A stretch of DNA of 64,000 nt from UBA7672 sp044224605 (GTDB lineage: Bacteria > Pseudomonadota > Alphaproteobacteria > Caulobacterales > Hyphomonadaceae): contig JBGAKC010000003.1 in the NCBI GenBank assembly GCA_044224605.1, forward strand, positions 62,001 through 126,000. Direction: 5' to 3'. The notes below the pieces were generated by a model. It ran no database searches and was not told the DNA's origin. It saw only the letters and a program-made list of their open reading frames with translations. A program made the position numbers and the translations under genes. How positions within the stretch are numbered: position 1 is the stretch's first letter; every line of letters starts with the position of its first letter. Below are positions 19,117 through 26,961 of the stretch, one piece after another.

Positions 19117-19948
19117 AATGAAGCTCGCATTCGCGCTCCATTCCGCGCACAACGCGCTTGCCCGTCAAGAGACCATGGGACTCGGTCACGATTGTACACT
19201 GCCAGTCGGGCTCCTGATCGTGTGAGACGATAATGATCACCCAGTCATGAGATTTGTTCAGCTGATGCGCGCGAGCGGTGTTCGAATACATTGCCGTGAA
19301 GTGCCAGGGTGATTTGTGGGAGTGCATCACCGGCAACCACGCCAACCTCTGCGGATTGAATCGACGCGGAGCAATGAGCTTCAGCTCGCCAAGCGCGGCT
19401 TTACGACGGTATTCAGCATCGACATCGAGTATCAGGCCGATTTTGGGTCTCGGTCCGCCGCGCGGCCTTCCCCGAAGTAACTGAAGACGTTCGTGCAGCC
19501 CAGCGCGCATCGCTTCCAGGCGCCGCTCGCCGAATCCCTCGACTCGCGCAAGCCGACCGTCCAGAAGAGCAGTCTCAAGCTCCTCCAACGTCTCAATCTG
19601 CAGGTCGTTGTGTAGCCGGCTGGCCAGTTGCGGACCAATCCCCGGCACAGTCATCATGAGAGCTTCAGGATCAACCTTTCCCTCCAGCTGATCAAGCGCC
19701 GCCCAACGACCCGTCGTCACCATTTCGGCAATGGCCGAGGCGATTCCCTGCCCTACGGCTGGCAGAGCAACCAGCCCGTCCCGACCTTCGCTCGCAAGTA
19801 TTTCATCTACTGGCCTGCCCAGGAGTTCCACGACATTGGCCGCCTGCCGATAGGCCCTGGACCGGAAGCCTGTCTCGCCCTGTTGGTCGAGTAGATCGCT
19901 CATCTCGCGAAGCCGGCTTGCAATCCGCAGATTCAGACGGTGTGGCAT
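19094..19948 (-). CDS. PolX-like helix-hairpin-helix protein lacking polymerase domain
   Basis: A 284-aa protein whose first 150 residues match the N-terminal 8-kDa-like and helix-hairpin-helix part of family X DNA polymerases: the pattern FRSRAYRQAA, ALPAVGQGIASAIAEM and VPGIGPQLASRL. The nucleotidyltransferase (palm) motifs GSxxR and DxD are absent; instead a C-terminal domain of unknown type follows (LAWLPVMHSHKSPWHFTAMY). It could bind DNA ends or gaps without polymerising. Start at 19948. A FixK/FNR-like box is centred 58.5 bp upstream and is shared with the divergent MgtC/DUF4010 gene. Confidence 0.78.
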   Translation of the reverse strand: MPHRLNLRIASRLREMSDLLDQQGETGFRSRAYRQAANVVELLGRPVDEILASEGRDGLVALPAVGQGIASAIAEMVTTGRWAALDQLEGKVDPEALMMTVPGIGPQLASRLHNDLQIETLEELETALLDGRLARVEGFGERRLEAMRAGLHERLQLLRGRPRGGPRPKIGLILDVDAEYRRKAALGELKLIAPRRFNPQRLAWLPVMHSHKSPWHFTAMYSNTARAHQLNKSHDWVIIIVSHDQEPDWQCTIVTESHGLLTGKRVVRGMERECELHYGAQPAA

Positions 19949-19999
19949 GAACAGCCTCCACTATTCGTGCCACAATTCATCCATGAGCTGCCGGCGCCT

Positions 20000-20013
20000 T
20001 TGATCCGGAACAA
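20000..20013. promoter_or_regulatory. FixK/FNR-like box in divergent promoter
   Basis: TTGAT-CCGG-AACAA, nine of ten half-site bases. Centre 20006.5 is 51.5 bp from the ATG at 20058 and 58.5 bp from the ATG at 19948, so one site could drive both divergent genes from -41.5. Confidence 0.5.
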
Positions 20014-20057
20014 GGGCGCGCATAGATAAGCGCCCCAGAAAGTCCGGCGGAGGTGGA

Positions 20058-21329
20058 ATGTCGGATCCTTCCCTTTTCGTCGAACAATCGCAGCGTCTGG
20101 CGTTGGCGCTGGCGATTGGCTTTCTCGTCGGTGTGGAGCGCGGCTGGAAACAGCGTGATGAACATGAGGGCCAGCGGGTGGCTGGCGTCAGAACGTTCGC
20201 CCTCGCTGGCCTCCTTGGCGGCCTCAGCGGGCTGCTGGCGCCGATTGCGGTCGCTCTTTCGACAACGCTGGCGGTTGCCTTTTCGGCCGGATTCATACTG
20301 TTCCAGTTTGGCCGCGCAGACGACAACGACAACTCTGCGACCTCGGCCATTGCCGGCATTATCGTGTTTGGTCTCGGGGCCTACGCGGTTGTCGGCGATC
20401 CCATGCTGGCCGCCGCGGCAGCAGTTGCTGTAACAGCAATCCTCGCCTTCAAGGAGGGATTGCACGCCTGGCTTGGCAAGCTCAGCTGGGCGGAGATGCG
20501 CTCAGCGCTGCTGATTCTGGTCGCGACGTTCATCATCCTGCCTTTCCTGCCAGCAGGCCCCGTCGACCCGTGGGGGCTATTTGACCCTCGATCTTTGTGG
20601 TTGCTGACGATTGCGATCGCGACTGCCAGCTTTGGCGGATATATCGCACTTCGTGCGCTCGGCCCTCGCGTCGGCCTTACCGCAAGCGCGCTCGTCGGCG
20701 GCCTCGTATCCTCGACGGTGGTGACACTGGATATGGCGAGACGAACGCATGCATCGGAAATCCACCCCTCGTTGGCAGCGGCCGGCGCGGCATTAGCTTC
20801 GATTGCCAGTATCGCACGCGTTGCGGTCCTGGCAGGTGTCATGTCGAGCAAACTCATTTTGCTGCTGTGGGCGCCGCTGGCAGCGGCGGCCCTCACCTTG
20901 GCTGCGGGCGGCATTCTCTTTGGGGCGTCACTTTCGCCATCCGCGCCCATCGCGGATGTCAAGGCTCTGCGAAGCCCGCTGGACGTCTCCTCAGTTGTGC
21001 GGTTTGCCGGAATTCTCGGCGCGCTCACCGTAGCTGCAAGCCTCGTCAGTCGAACCTTCGGTCATACGGGCTTGAATGCCTTTGCAGCTTCGGCCGGCCT
21101 TGTGGATGTCGATGCAGTGACAGTGGCGGTAGGCGGCCTGTTGGCGCAGGACCTGTCGGTCGCGCACGCAGCGGAGGCGCTGGGCCTCGCGCTCGTGTCC
21201 AACCAAGTGTTCAAGGTTGCCGCCTCGTGGTTTGTTGGCGGAGCTCAGCTTGCCTGGCGATTTGGGCTGATCATGGCTCTGGCAATCGGCGCCGCAGTGA
21301 CCGTCCTGATCGTCTTGAAAACGATTTAG
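20058..21329 (+). CDS. MgtC/SapB and DUF4010 membrane protein
   Basis: Integral membrane protein of 423 aa. The N-terminal half has the MgtC/SapB pattern (ALAIGFLVGVERGW, VAGVRTFALAGLLGGL), and the second half is a DUF4010-type bundle (TASALVGGLVSSTVVT, AASAGLVDVDAVTV). About ten hydrophobic segments are visible. These proteins are annotated as magnesium-transport-related, but transport is not proven for the family. Start ATG at 20058 with AGGTGG just upstream. Single-gene unit; FixK/FNR-like box upstream. Confidence 0.88.
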   Translation: MSDPSLFVEQSQRLALALAIGFLVGVERGWKQRDEHEGQRVAGVRTFALAGLLGGLSGLLAPIAVALSTTLAVAFSAGFILFQFGRADDNDNSATSAIAGIIVFGLGAYAVVGDPMLAAAAAVAVTAILAFKEGLHAWLGKLSWAEMRSALLILVATFIILPFLPAGPVDPWGLFDPRSLWLLTIAIATASFGGYIALRALGPRVGLTASALVGGLVSSTVVTLDMARRTHASEIHPSLAAAGAALASIASIARVAVLAGVMSSKLILLLWAPLAAAALTLAAGGILFGASLSPSAPIADVKALRSPLDVSSVVRFAGILGALTVAASLVSRTFGHTGLNAFAASAGLVDVDAVTVAVGGLLAQDLSVAHAAEALGLALVSNQVFKVAASWFVGGAQLAWRFGLIMALAIGAAVTVLIVLKTI

Positions 21330-21455
21330 CTGGTCGACATTCGCAGGGCGGCGAATCTGCAATGACGACATGAATTGGACCGGATGTTCGCCGAACCTTT
21401 ATACGCGTCGTCAAAATAAGTGCGGTGCGGAAAAGAAATTCCAGCCTGACATCGC

Positions 21456-22439
21456 TCAGGGCGTCAATACCGCCGCTCCACGCACGCGCCCTGCTCGCAG
21501 ATCGTCAAGTGCGCGATTGGCGTCTTTCAGCTGATAACGGGTTGTATGGGTTCTGATACCGACTTGGGGCGCCAGCGCCAGGAATGCATGCGCGTCTTCT
21601 CGCGTCAGGTTGGCGACAGAGCATATCTGTCGTTCGCCCCATAGATCGCGATAGGGAAAGGTCGGAATATCGCTCATGTGAATACCGGCGCAGATGACCC
21701 GTCCTCCACGCCGGATCTGCCTCAACGCAAGCGGAACAAGCGCACCCTCGGGAGCATAAATGATGGCAGCATCCATCAATGCGGGCGGATTCTCTCCGGA
21801 TGCGCCTGCCCACTCAGCGCCGAGTTCCAGCGCGAGGGACTGGGCGGCGAGATCACCGGAGCGTGTGAAAGCGAAAACACGGCGCCCCTGCCATCGCGCG
21901 ACCTGGATCACGATGTGAGCTGCTGCACCGAAGCCATATAGACCGAGCGTCTTCGCATCGCCTGCAAACTTCAGTGAGCGCCACCCGATCAACCCGGCGC
22001 ACATCAGCGGCGCAAGATCCACAGCATCGGCAGCTTCGGGCAAGGAATAGGCGTAGGCGGCGTTCGCTATGACGTGAGTGGCAAAGCCGCCGTCTCTCGA
22101 ATAACCCATGAACTGCGGCGTATCGCACAGGTTCTCATGCCCGCTGCTGCAATAGCTGCACGTTTGGCAAGTTGCGCCTAGCCACCCAACTCCCACCCGC
22201 GTCCCTAGCGTCGGCGCCGTCACGTCCATCCCAAGGCGATCCACCACGCCCACGATCTCATGGCCGGGGGTCACGGCTCCAGATAGTGGTGTGAGTTCGC
22301 CGTCCACGACATGAAGGTCCGTGCGACAGACGGCGCAGGCTTCGACCCTGATCCGGATCTGTCCCGGGCCCGGCTCCGGATCTGGCAATTCCCTCAGGAC
22401 AAGAGGAGCACCGATCGTCTCCAGCCGCATCGCTTTCAT
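21456..22439 (-). CDS. Zinc-dependent alcohol dehydrogenase
   Basis: Medium-chain NAD(P)-dependent alcohol dehydrogenase, 327 aa. Catalytic zinc ligands are visible in CAVCRTDLH (Cys about 38) and PGHEIVG (His60-Glu61), and the structural-zinc cysteines in CQTCSYCSSGHENLC. The Rossmann glycine motif reads LYGFGAAAH. Members of this subgroup (AdhA-like) are often found with USP and Hsp20 genes in oxygen-limitation regulons. It is last in the operon USP-kinase-ADH; ATG overlaps the kinase stop (22436-22439). Likely role: reoxidising NADH by alcohol formation when oxygen is short (inference). Confidence 0.9.
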   Translation of the reverse strand: MKAMRLETIGAPLVLRELPDPEPGPGQIRIRVEACAVCRTDLHVVDGELTPLSGAVTPGHEIVGVVDRLGMDVTAPTLGTRVGVGWLGATCQTCSYCSSGHENLCDTPQFMGYSRDGGFATHVIANAAYAYSLPEAADAVDLAPLMCAGLIGWRSLKFAGDAKTLGLYGFGAAAHIVIQVARWQGRRVFAFTRSGDLAAQSLALELGAEWAGASGENPPALMDAAIIYAPEGALVPLALRQIRRGGRVICAGIHMSDIPTFPYRDLWGERQICSVANLTREDAHAFLALAPQVGIRTHTTRYQLKDANRALDDLRAGRVRGAAVLTP

Positions 22440-23941
22440 TGCGAGCTCTTGAGAACCGTCTCTGCGATGTCAGTAAGCGGCCGGCTGGCGTCGATCCTCT
22501 CCCAATCCGGACCGGGGTCGATAGCAGCTTCCTGGGCGACAGCCACGCTGACGTCAGCATCGGATGCGTCCGCTGCACGAGCGCCGACCCGCGCGAGTCG
22601 CAATCCCAGTGGCGCTTCCAACCATATGCGTCGCGCCGCCGGCAAGGCGGCGGCTAATGTCTCCCGCATCCCTTCCGCTTGGAATGTGGCATCCACGACG
22701 ACGCTGGCGCCAGCTCCGGCCGCCGCCGCGGCATATGCAAGCATCTCGCGGTAGGTCGCCGCCCGCTGTTCTGGCGCATAGGCGCTGCGATCCGCCTGCT
22801 TCTCGACGCCGATCCCAAGCGACCGTTTGCGGACGACATCGCTGCGGATGACGCGAGCCCCGACGCCGCCCGGCAGGAAGGGCGCGACTTCACGCGCCAG
22901 CGCGGACTTGCCGACGCCCGACAACCCGCCAATCGCCAGCATCACTGGCCTGTAATGCTTCAGCAGCTGGAGAGCGAGAGAACGGTAGCTTTGCGCGCCC
23001 TCCAGGTCCCCACTTTCTACGGCAACAGCCATGCGCACGGCCGCCCGCAGCGCGACAAAGAAAGGAAGAAGCGCCAGCGCCGACTCGCTTTCTCTGGCTT
23101 CCTCCCAATAGCAGTTCATCGCGGCATTCGCTTCGCGACGCAGGCCGCAATGGGTCAGATCCATCAGAAAGAATGCCAAGTCGTAGAGTACATCCGTCGT
23201 CGCCATACGCTCGTCGAACTCAAGCGCATCGAAGGCTGTAGGCCGCCCCTCGAACAGGCAGAGATTCCCCAGATGAAGGTCTCCGTGCACGCGCCGCACG
23301 CGCCCCAGGTCGCGTCTTTCTTCGATCAGCGGGTCGATCCGCGACAACTCGTTGTCGAGCTGCTCATAGAGACGGTCGTCGCTGATGGAGAGTCCTTGCG
23401 CGGCTGCGCCGTCCTCTTCCGTCCGCCGCAGATTGTGAATGACTTGCCGGTAGTCGGCAGCGTGGCCGCCGGACCGGAAAACTGGCGCCTTGGCATGCAT
23501 GTCCGCGATCATCCGGGCCGCATCTTCGGCCTCGGTCAGGCCGATCCTTCCGCGGGCAGCCAGAAGGTCAAAGCGTTGATCATCGTGAAACCTATTCATC
23601 ACGACGACCCATTCGGCCGCGTTCTCCCCGTGGCCGAAAGCAAAGGCTTTTCCTCGCCTCGCCAGACGCTCGACTGCGAGATAGAAGGGACTTCCCAGTC
23701 GACGGTTTATCGCCAGTTCAGCCTCGCAAGCCTTTCGCCGCTGCTCCAGCGACCGGAAATCGACAAAGGGAAGCCGCCTTGCCCGCTTGATCTTGTAGAC
23801 GCGGTCGCCGGCCAGAAAGACATGGTTGAGGTTCGTATCGATCCTCTCGACAGGGGTCGGCACGCCTTCCACCTCTCCACGCTCGAACGCCCGGACAATG
23901 TCCGCCTGAAGGTCTTCATCGTGATCGTACGTCGTCAGCAT
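22436..23941 (-). CDS. Aminoglycoside phosphotransferase-like / AAA kinase fusion
   Basis: A 501-aa two-domain protein (COG2187 plus COG0645 type). The N-terminal half is a protein-kinase-like phosphotransferase fold with catalytic loop VHGDLHLGN (about 219) and the following AFDALEFDE metal motif. The C-terminal half is a P-loop kinase with Walker A IGGLSGVGKS (about 340) and VVVDATF. Substrate unknown; aminoglycosides are unlikely. Middle gene of the USP-kinase-ADH operon: 33 bp after the USP stop and overlapping the ADH start by 4 bp. Confidence 0.85.
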   Translation of the reverse strand: MLTTYDHDEDLQADIVRAFERGEVEGVPTPVERIDTNLNHVFLAGDRVYKIKRARRLPFVDFRSLEQRRKACEAELAINRRLGSPFYLAVERLARRGKAFAFGHGENAAEWVVVMNRFHDDQRFDLLAARGRIGLTEAEDAARMIADMHAKAPVFRSGGHAADYRQVIHNLRRTEEDGAAAQGLSISDDRLYEQLDNELSRIDPLIEERRDLGRVRRVHGDLHLGNLCLFEGRPTAFDALEFDERMATTDVLYDLAFFLMDLTHCGLRREANAAMNCYWEEARESESALALLPFFVALRAAVRMAVAVESGDLEGAQSYRSLALQLLKHYRPVMLAIGGLSGVGKSALAREVAPFLPGGVGARVIRSDVVRKRSLGIGVEKQADRSAYAPEQRAATYREMLAYAAAAAGAGASVVVDATFQAEGMRETLAAALPAARRIWLEAPLGLRLARVGARAADASDADVSVAVAQEAAIDPGPDWERIDASRPLTDIAETVLKSSQ

Positions 23942-23974
23942 GGGGGCGACCTCTCGCGCGCGTGAACCCCGACG

Positions 23975-24808
23975 TCAGTGCGACATGAGCACCGGGACTT
24001 CGGCGGTTTTCAGTATCGCGCGCGTGACGCCGCCAAAGATAAGCTCGGTGAGACGGGCGCGCCCATACCCGCCCATGACGACCAGATCGGCGCCTACCGC
24101 CAGCGCCTGATCGAGAATGGCGCGGGTTTCAGAACGTCCCGTCGAGTCGAGATTGAAGAGTTCAGCTTTCACCCCCCGGCGGGCAAGGTGGGAGGTGATG
24201 TCAGCACCGGGCTGCTCGCCATAACCACGTGACGGCTTTGCGTCGACCGTGGCGACACTCACACGTTCGGCCTGTTGCAGAAAGTCGCCGGCATCGCCCA
24301 AGGCTCGCGCCGCCTCGCGAGTCGGCTTCCAAGCAACAAGGACATTCCGGCCGATCGGACCGTTTTTCCAACCTGGAGGAACGATAACAACGGGACGACC
24401 TGATCCGAAAAGGGCTGCTTCCAGGATCGCATGAGCTGAACTGCCGTCGACATCGCCAGGGCGGGCCACGATACTCACGTCAGCATGGCGCGCCCTGAGG
24501 CCAAGTGCTGCGCCTGCGGCAGCGAATTCGATCAGATACGGCTCAACCGCGCTCCGGGATGTCCCCTGCTCCAGCCGCCTCACCAAGTCTGCCCTCTGTT
24601 CCTCGCTCTGCTTCTCAGCATCCTTGACGAGATCGCCATAGAAGGGGTCGAGAACATAACCCTCCACCGGGGCAACATTCGGCATCCAGTTTACGAGTGC
24701 CGTCGTCAGCCGACCTGAACTCTGGGCCGTCAGCTGTTCCGCGAACGCGATCACATGCTCGTTTTCCGCCGGGGATGTCACGATGGCGAGAATATCGCTG
24801 ATGTTCAT
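23975..24808 (-). CDS. Universal stress protein (tandem USP)
   Basis: A 277-aa cytosolic protein with two USP-like halves. The C-terminal half carries the ATP-binding pattern G-x2-G-x9-G-[ST] as GGYGRARLTELIFGGVTRAI. The start at 24808 has GGGAGA about six bases upstream; the longer frame to 24874 would run into the FixK box and is rejected. It heads the USP-kinase-ADH operon. A near-perfect FixK/FNR box is centred 59.5 bp upstream of the ATG. Confidence 0.88.
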   Translation of the reverse strand: MNISDILAIVTSPAENEHVIAFAEQLTAQSSGRLTTALVNWMPNVAPVEGYVLDPFYGDLVKDAEKQSEEQRADLVRRLEQGTSRSAVEPYLIEFAAAGAALGLRARHADVSIVARPGDVDGSSAHAILEAALFGSGRPVVIVPPGWKNGPIGRNVLVAWKPTREAARALGDAGDFLQQAERVSVATVDAKPSRGYGEQPGADITSHLARRGVKAELFNLDSTGRSETRAILDQALAVGADLVVMGGYGRARLTELIFGGVTRAILKTAEVPVLMSH

Positions 24809-24860
24809 TGATGATCTCCCATTCTTCGAAATAATCATATCAAGAATCGCGGCGATGCGG

Positions 24861-24874
24861 ATGATGCAGATCAA
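24861..24874. promoter_or_regulatory. FixK/FNR-like box upstream of USP operon
   Basis: On the minus strand TTGAT-CTGC-ATCAT, nine of ten half-site bases. Centre 24867.5; a class II start site would fall near 24826, 18 bases before the ATG at 24808. Confidence 0.6.
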
Positions 24875-25002
24875 GCTGGGAGCAAGAAAAGCAGGCGCCC
24901 CGCGTTCAGGTGTACGCGGGGCGCGGGCAGCATCAATTCAAGCAGGACCTGTCAGACGCGAGACAGACCCACCAATGGGAACGGAGGCCTGTACAATCGC
25001 AG

Positions 25003-25512
25003 TTACTGGGCTGTGATTTTCACAGACTGCGACTTGGCCGCGGCCGGTTTCGGAATCTCCACCTTGAGAACACCCTTCGCCAGGTTTGCTTTCACTTTCG
25101 TCGCGTCGACGCCTTGTGGAAGCGCCACATGGCGCTCGAACGAGCCGTAGGAGCGCTCGACCAGGCGATAATTCTTGCGCTTCTCGTCCTTCTCGAGCTT
25201 CTTCTCGCCGCGGATCGTCAGCATGCCGTCGGCGACGTTGATCTCAATGTCCTTCTCGTCCATGCCGGGAAGCTCCGTCGTGATCTCGATCGTGTTAGCC
25301 GTCTCGATCACCTCCATGTCAGGCGAGAACGCACGGCCGTTGAACGAGGCGGGCCAGGCAGCAAAGCCATTGAAACTGTCGAATACGCGGTCGATTTCAT
25401 TCTGGAGAATATCGAACGGGCTGACCATTCGCGATCCGGCCGGTGCAGGAACCGTGGACTTGGCGGGGGCTGTTGATGTCGGCGTTGAGCGAGTCATTTC
25501 CTTCGTGGTCAT
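25003..25512 (-). CDS. Small heat-shock protein Hsp20
   Basis: Alpha-crystallin-type holdase chaperone, 169 aa. After a Thr/Ala/Pro-rich N-terminus (residues 1-30) comes FDSFNGF, then the alpha-crystallin domain (MEVIETANTIEITTELPG) ending with the A-x-x-x-x-G-V-L motif in ANLAKGVLKVEIPK. Start at 25512 has GGAG in good position. Single-gene unit with a perfect FixK/FNR box centred 60.5 bp upstream. Expected to bind unfolded proteins during stress or dormancy. Confidence 0.93.
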   Translation of the reverse strand: MTTKEMTRSTPTSTAPAKSTVPAPAGSRMVSPFDILQNEIDRVFDSFNGFAAWPASFNGRAFSPDMEVIETANTIEITTELPGMDEKDIEINVADGMLTIRGEKKLEKDEKRKNYRLVERSYGSFERHVALPQGVDATKVKANLAKGVLKVEIPKPAAAKSQSVKITAQ

Positions 25513-25565
25513 GTGGAAGCTCCATAATTCGATAAAATATTTTGACGCCGCCGCGACTGGAAGTC

Positions 25566-25579
25566 TTGATGCCGATCAA
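25566..25579. promoter_or_regulatory. FixK/FNR box, perfect palindrome, upstream of hsp20
   Basis: TTGAT-GCCG-ATCAA, both halves perfect and fully complementary. Centre 25572.5 gives a predicted class II start near 25531, 19 bases before the ATG at 25512. Confidence 0.78.
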
Positions 25580-25667
25580 AGATCGATAATTTAATGTACG
25601 GAAGAAGTGCTCCTGCACGCGTGATCGTACACGCGAACAGATGTTCATTTCCCGAGCGAGCGAAGAT

Positions 25668-26510
25668 TCAATGTGACAGGAATGTCGCGACCCGGCCGTT
25701 GCCGAGCATATGCTCCGTTGCGCCGCCAAGGACGAACTCCTTGAGACGCGAGCTGCCGAAACCGCCCATGACAAGGAGGTCGGGTCTGTATTCTTCACAA
25801 TAGGCGTCGAGCGACGCGCCGATTGGGCGGTTGCGCCCGTCGATCTCATCGGCCGCCGCCGTGACGCCATGCGCCGCGAGATGGCGCGTGAGATCCTGCG
25901 CCAAACCAGATGTTGCGCTGGCCTTTTCACCAATCACCGTGAAGACGCGCACATCCTGCGCCTTGCCGAGCATCGGGATGGCGTCGGATGCCGCTCGTGC
26001 AGAACAGCGGCTGCCGTCCCAGGCGATCGCGACGCGCTTCAGCTGGCCACGGGGCAAAGGCGCGCGATCCGGATGAAAGATGAGGATTGGCCGGCCCGAT
26101 CGGAAAAGGACATCCTCGGCGACGGCGCGCTGATGGTCGAACTGATCGCCCAAGGCGATCATGCACAGATCGCGGGTGCGAGCCTGCCTTGCCATGAAGG
26201 GCCCTACGCCGTGCAACTCGGCGCGCACGATCACGCCCTCATGCCGAACACCCGCGGCTGTCGCTGCAGCCGCTAGACGTTTCAGCGTCGCATTGGCCGT
26301 GTCGAGACTCTTTGCCTCCTCGATGCCGGCGAGACGGTCGATGTGCAGCAACTGCTCAGCCAGCCAATTGTCCGGTACCTTGATGTCGATCTGAACGGCC
26401 ATCCCCGTAAGGGTGCAGCCAAGAGCCGATGCGAATCCAACCGCTTGATCGACCGCCGCGCCCGACGTCGGATCAGCGTAAGTGTCGATTTCGAAAAGAA
26501 CATCACGCAT
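25668..26510 (-). CDS. Universal stress protein (tandem USP)
   Basis: Second tandem USP, 280 aa, beginning MRDVLFEIDTYADP. The C-terminal half has the nucleotide motif GGFGSSRLKEFVLGGATEHM. Both halves are about 140 aa, and the N-terminal one has lost the glycine-rich motif. GAGG precedes the ATG at 26510. It follows the 57-aa membrane protein gene by 33 bp, so both are probably read from the perfect FixK/FNR box at 26771. Confidence 0.88.
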   Translation of the reverse strand: MRDVLFEIDTYADPTSGAAVDQAVGFASALGCTLTGMAVQIDIKVPDNWLAEQLLHIDRLAGIEEAKSLDTANATLKRLAAAATAAGVRHEGVIVRAELHGVGPFMARQARTRDLCMIALGDQFDHQRAVAEDVLFRSGRPILIFHPDRAPLPRGQLKRVAIAWDGSRCSARAASDAIPMLGKAQDVRVFTVIGEKASATSGLAQDLTRHLAAHGVTAAADEIDGRNRPIGASLDAYCEEYRPDLLVMGGFGSSRLKEFVLGGATEHMLGNGRVATFLSH

Positions 26511-26543
26511 CGATGCATCCTCGCGGACAGGAGTGACGAGCCG

Positions 26544-26717
26544 TCAATGCGCGCGGCCGTTGTGGGAAGCGCGCCGCGCTTCGATGAATGTATAGCCGAT
26601 GAGCCCGACAGCGGCTACGGCGATCGCAGCAGTGGCGAGTGGATGCTTGCGAGCCTCATCATTGACCTTGCGAACGATCGCAGCGGATTGCTCCTTGATC
26701 TGGTCAGCAATAGTCAT
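26544..26717 (-). CDS. Small single-helix membrane protein
   Basis: A 57-aa protein: an amphipathic N-terminus (IADQIKEQSAAIVRKVNDEA) followed by one transmembrane helix (LATAAIAVAAVGLIGYTF) and a short basic tail. The arrangement resembles YqjD/ElaB-like (DUF883) ribosome- or membrane-associated stress proteins, but it is shorter. The start at 26717 is preferred over 26753 because GAGGAG lies just upstream and because the FixK box then sits 60.5 bp away, as for hsp20. Coupled by 33 bp to the USP gene. Confidence 0.7.
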   Translation of the reverse strand: MTIADQIKEQSAAIVRKVNDEARKHPLATAAIAVAAVGLIGYTFIEARRASHNGRAH

Positions 26718-26770
26718 GGGCATCTCCTCGGGTTGGGAAATCAGCATTTGCAATAGCTGGCAGATCCTTA

Positions 26771-26784
26771 TTGACAGAGGTCAA
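26771..26784. promoter_or_regulatory. FixK/FNR box, perfect, upstream of small protein-USP operon
   Basis: TTGAC-AGAG-GTCAA, both halves perfect. Centre 26777.5 predicts a start near 26736, 19 bases before the ATG at 26717. It is 184 bp from the divergent acyl-CoA synthetase gene, so control of that gene is less certain. Confidence 0.75.
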
Positions 26785-26844
26785 GCGCGGATGTGCATCT
26801 TTATCCTGCACCGAGGCTGCGATCGATAGATGCTGTCTTGATTG

Positions 26845-26875
26845 GTTCAAACAGCGTTGTCGTTCAAACAGCGTT
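26845..26875 (+). repeat. 14-bp direct repeat, 17-bp period
   Basis: GTTCAAACAGCGTT occurs at 26845-26858 and again at 26862-26875, separated by three bases. It lies upstream of the acyl-CoA synthetase start at 26962 and could be a tandem operator or a small duplication. Confidence 0.7.
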
Positions 26876-26961
26876 CGGGCAGATAATTTAGAGATATCAA
26901 CCGAGCGCGCGGCGCGTTTGCCTGGGTCGTGTTCAGCAAGCAGCCGGCGACAGGGTCAGCA

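Noticed and set aside
26838..26850. TTGATTGGTTCAA as a FixK box for the acyl-CoA synthetase.
   Set aside because: The spacer between half-sites is three, not four, bases.
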